From contig NC_020175.2 of assembly GCF_000224145.3 (NCBI RefSeq), forward strand, positions 2,765,278 to 2,829,277: 64,000 bases of DNA, read 5' to 3'. The translations under genes and the position numbers were made by a program. The notes under the pieces were generated by a model. The model was not told the origin of the DNA and did no database searches. It worked only from the letters and a program-made list of their open reading frames with translations. This stretch comes from Ciona intestinalis (Eukaryota > Chordata > Ascidiacea > Phlebobranchia > Cionidae). Below, piece by piece: positions 61,801-64,000 of this stretch (position 1 is its first letter; each line of letters opens with the position of its first letter).

Positions 61801-63573
61801 AAATGTCGCAACTCGTCAGTATGCATGAGGTATATGAAACAGAACACCCATGTTATAACTAAAGTTGTCCACCATGTGAACATAAACAAGCATTTTTCAT
61901 TGAACCATCCATTATCTAGTCATTTATTCATTTATTAACTTTTTATCTAAAAATAACCCAAATTTATTTACTTAATTTTAAAAAAATCTCACCTCCCCTG
62001 GCATCAAAGATCGTTGTCTGATTCCTTTGATCGCGTGGAAAGCCGAGAAGAGGGCGGTTGCTACTCTTATTTTTCCCTGGGTGACCTCAAGAGGTTGGGA
62101 GATGACTCCAACATCTAGAGAGAAGCTCCTCGACATGATCATGGTCGGAGTGATCCCCGTGGAGACGGAGGGGGAAGATGACACGCGATCCAAATCGATT
62201 GGAATTTTACTGTTGTTTCCAAACTAAAAAAATAAAGGTTAAAAAAACTATTTTTTGTTTTAAATTAAGTACACGTAACGAAAATATGTATAAAATTCCA
62301 AGAGGGTGTTCCTACACAAAACACCCCTATCTAGATCTGCCTCTGGTTGAATTCAACCATTAGATATATGTGAGCCATATTCCATGCTTGCTCATGTAGA
62401 CTATTTTTATTGTTATTTTACATCTATAATCTATGTTTTTTTATTAAAAATATATTTTTATTATTGGAGGACCCAATACTTCAACAACATGACTTTCTTT
62501 CATACGCAATGAGTCATTTTTTGTGGTAAATTCAAAAAGCGACCGCTTTATTGATTCCAAAAATATTTTGCTTATTAAAATTGGTCCAGTATAGGTGTAG
62601 ATATTCTTCCTCAAACAGTGATCTCTAGCGCTATCGCTCACATGATGATTCATTCGTAAAAGCGAAACCTGCGTTTTTTTGTTCTCTCGTTTTTCGCTGA
62701 AAACACTGCGTCTCGCGGGTCATTTGGCGATTTTTACCTTAAAGCCTTACATTAAAAAAAAATAGCACATACTATACGCCAAACTTTAAATAACAACCCC
62801 TCACCTTAGCTTGTATATTGGTAAGTTCAATCAAAGCAGCTTCAAGATGAGTTTGTCGAATAATCCTTAAATCTTTCATCCTGGATTCACACAACTTGCG
62901 AGTTTCAACCAAAATCTTCAGAGCTTCCTTTGCGTCCCCGCATCCAAAGGAACAAAGGAGTCTTTGAACCTGGAAGAAGATGTTGTGAAGACTAAATATG
63001 AAGTTGGAAAATTAAATCAAGCAAGGTAACCCAATTTCAATCACATTTTTTTTGAGATTTGTGACATATATAACCTTTTATTTTTTGACTCTTCTTAGCG
63101 AAGATTTAGAAATATTTTTAACAAAAAGACAGGATATAGCGACGAAACAATAGTTGTTAAAACAGGTTTAAAGTTAAAATACATTTAATTAAAAGAAAAT
63201 AGGGTGGTTGCTACACCTAGCAGACAAACAAGGCACTTGAATAAATGTTACTTATTTACCCGCTTGTTAAAGGAAAGTAGTAGTCATTATGACACAGATG
63301 TCATATTTCATACACCTAATGTCTGCATACAATTGTATGTAACTTGGCAAATTTTTTTTTGTATGACTCACGAAACCTTACTGTTTTCTAAAAAAAAACA
63401 TTTAACAAAAAAAATATTTTTTTAAAGTAATATCTCACCTTCACTAGCTCAAGTTGAATTTCTGCCAATAGCTGTGGTTCCATAGCGACACCTTGTGAGC
63501 ATAATATTTGCGCTTGAGTGAGCAACTGCCCCACCAAGTGATGATCATCAACTATGGATTCAAACGGCAAAGT
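58815..63573 (-). CDS. Unrecognised multi-exon protein, 3' part (474 residues)
   Basis: Seven exons, complement(58815-59114, 59638-59930, 60458-60555, 61243-61445, 61993-62223, 62805-62969, 63439-63573), 1425 bases with every phase matching; the 5' end is beyond the window. The N-terminal visible part is helical (LLTQAQILCSQGVAMEPQLL, LLCSFGCGDAKEALKILVET, LIELTNIQAK), followed by a stretch with EVTQGKIRVATALFSAFHAI, a Ser-rich linker (SRLSSLLVGGSSYNDEIGSS), a block with LQNYLSTRLTMYSSYGFIPP and SFAAVQWYRNSAVKSFTLLW, and a helical C-terminus (DDWKHVLNQVVDLISAQDEI) ending LLCPC. No catalytic motif, signal peptide or membrane segment is evident; it looks like an α-solenoid subunit of a larger complex, but I cannot name it. 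Confidence 0.75.
59328..59410 (+). repeat. Dispersed repeat D, copy 3
   Basis: GCACCAGATCCTTACTGTAT, TTCTTTACACAAGAAATGTT, AATCAGGGTCAGATTCCCGG; same order as copy 1. Confidence 0.75.
59412..59556 (-). mobile_element. SINE, minus, diverged
   Basis: GTGTTCTATTTCATACACTT, TTAAGTTATCACATATGTAA, CCTTGTTGTGGCTG, TTGCTGTTAAGTGTCTTGCA. Confidence 0.7.
60148..60345 (-). mobile_element. SINE, minus, diverged
   Basis: GGTGCTTCATTTTATACACC, GACAACCCATTTGTGACCTC, ACACCCACAATGGTAGCAGT; the reversed head ends near GTAAGCGCTCTAACCATTTTG. Confidence 0.7.
60610..60875 (-). mobile_element. SINE, minus, long copy
   Basis: GTCCTCGCGTGGTGGGGCAA, GTTACCAAATATGTAACTTT, CCCAATGGGTTGGAGCAACT, GTGACTTGCACAAGGACATA; ends near ATTCTAGACGGCTAGCTC. 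Confidence 0.8.
60946..61060 (-). mobile_element. SINE 3' half, minus
   Basis: GAATGTAACTTGCTTTATCC, GGCAGTCGTTACAACACAAC, CACCTCGTGCCAGCTTATCA, CTACTTTGTGGGTGATATA. Confidence 0.88.
61065..61235 (-). repeat. Dispersed repeat C, copy 7, abutting an exon
   Basis: TAGTAATAATAGTCACTTTT, GTCTCTTGATTACAGTAGC, AAAGACAGGATATAGCGAC, AACAACAGTTGTTAAAATAA, CGTGGTAGTTACACCTAG. Its end is ~6 bases from the splice donor of the exon at 61243. Confidence 0.85.
61726..61900 (+). mobile_element. SINE 3' part, plus
   Basis: GGCAATTGCTCCAACTCAGT, GCTACAAATGTCGCAACTCG, CATGAGGTATATGAAACAGA, CACCATGTGAACATAAACAA. Confidence 0.8.
63080..63232 (-). repeat. Dispersed repeat C, copy 8
   Basis: TTTTGACTCTTCTTAGCGAA, CAAAAAGACAGGATATAGCG, ACGAAACAATAGTTGTTAAA, GGGTGGTTGCTACACCTAGC. 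Confidence 0.85.
63240..63355 (-). mobile_element. SINE, minus, degraded
   Basis: AAATGTTACTTATTTACCCG, GTAGTCATTATGACACAGAT, ATTTCATACACCTAATGTCT, ATGTAACTTGG. Confidence 0.65.
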
Positions 63574-64000
63574 CTGGAAATTTTACATTAAATGTAAAAT
63601 CGTAAGTAAAAAAATATTTTTTTGTATTCAATTTTTGGGGTTGGGTTATGTTCAAAATTTCTATTGAATTTGAAGTTTGATTAAAATTCCAATTCAGAGT
63701 ATCCTGCTGTTTTTGTCATAAGGAATAAGCAATGTATAAAATAGCTGCCTGTATACACATGTTATTTAAATATAACAATTTTTGACTGTTATAAATATTA
63801 AATAAGTCTGGCTGACAAAAGAACTATTATTAACATTTTTATACTGAAGAGGAAATTTAAATATGAAAATTTCTAAATTTAAGTATAAAAAAATGACAAA
63901 AAGCTTATACTGTACTTGCATTTTAAAAGGTATTTTTAAATTTGTTCACAGTTAACAAATTCATCTTGCTAGATATATTATGTATACACCATACACTTAT
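63574..64000. other. AT-rich sequence at window edge
   Basis: Upstream intron or flank of the minus-strand gene; I see no exon or repeat family member here. Confidence 0.5.

Overview
The window reads as nuclear DNA of an ascidian tunicate, most likely Ciona. The genes are single-copy chordate genes split by short to mid-size AT-rich introns. The intervening DNA is packed with three short dispersed repeat families: a ~190 bp MITE, a tRNA-headed SINE, and an unclassified repeat with an AT-rich (TTA)n end. Both the MITE and the composite SINE resemble elements described from Ciona intestinalis. Species, family names and all expression statements are inference; exon models were built by hand from splice sites, reading phase and recalled protein families.

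Layout. 1-3062: repeat-rich non-coding DNA with a decayed, apparently intron-bearing tRNA-Ile(TAT)-like relic. 3063-5771 (minus): TAF6L, a three-exon histone-fold plus HEAT protein. 5772-7806: divergent intergenic region. 7807-29499 (plus): a 15-exon IQSEC/BRAG gene (coiled coil, IQ motif, SEC7, PH, PDZ-ligand C-terminus; 899 codons in a fully phase-consistent model). 31672-32417: two tRNA-Thr(AGT) genes in a local direct duplication. 33290-33652: single-exon RABIF (Mss4). 34701-50295: a USP-family deubiquitinase with more than 20 exons, interrupted by a 221-base assembly gap that hides part of the catalytic domain. 51200-51681: a possible orphan 5' exon and small ORF. 53295-57904 (plus): a 13-exon gene I could not name, with helical TPR-like repeats followed by a ZU5-like domain and with duplicated 5' exons. 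58752-63573 (minus): the last seven exons (474 residues) of a second unrecognised conserved-looking protein whose 5' end lies outside the window.

There is no operon-like or pathway cluster: the neighbours are a SAGA/PCAF-type chromatin subunit, an ARF GEF, a Rab chaperone/GEF and a deubiquitinase. RABIF and IQSEC both touch small-GTPase traffic, but nothing in the sequence ties them together.

The most unusual material is (i) the TPR-ZU5 gene with repeated, phase-1, multiple-of-three 5' exons and a matching unused micro-exon; (ii) tandem repeats that incorporate or abut splice sites of IQSEC and USP; (iii) two hAT-like MITEs with clean 8-bp target duplications, and other foldback elements; and (iv) about 30 copies of one MITE in 64 kb, including an inverted neighbouring pair inside an IQSEC intron. 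I saw no retroviral or other capsid-bearing element and no CRISPR array.
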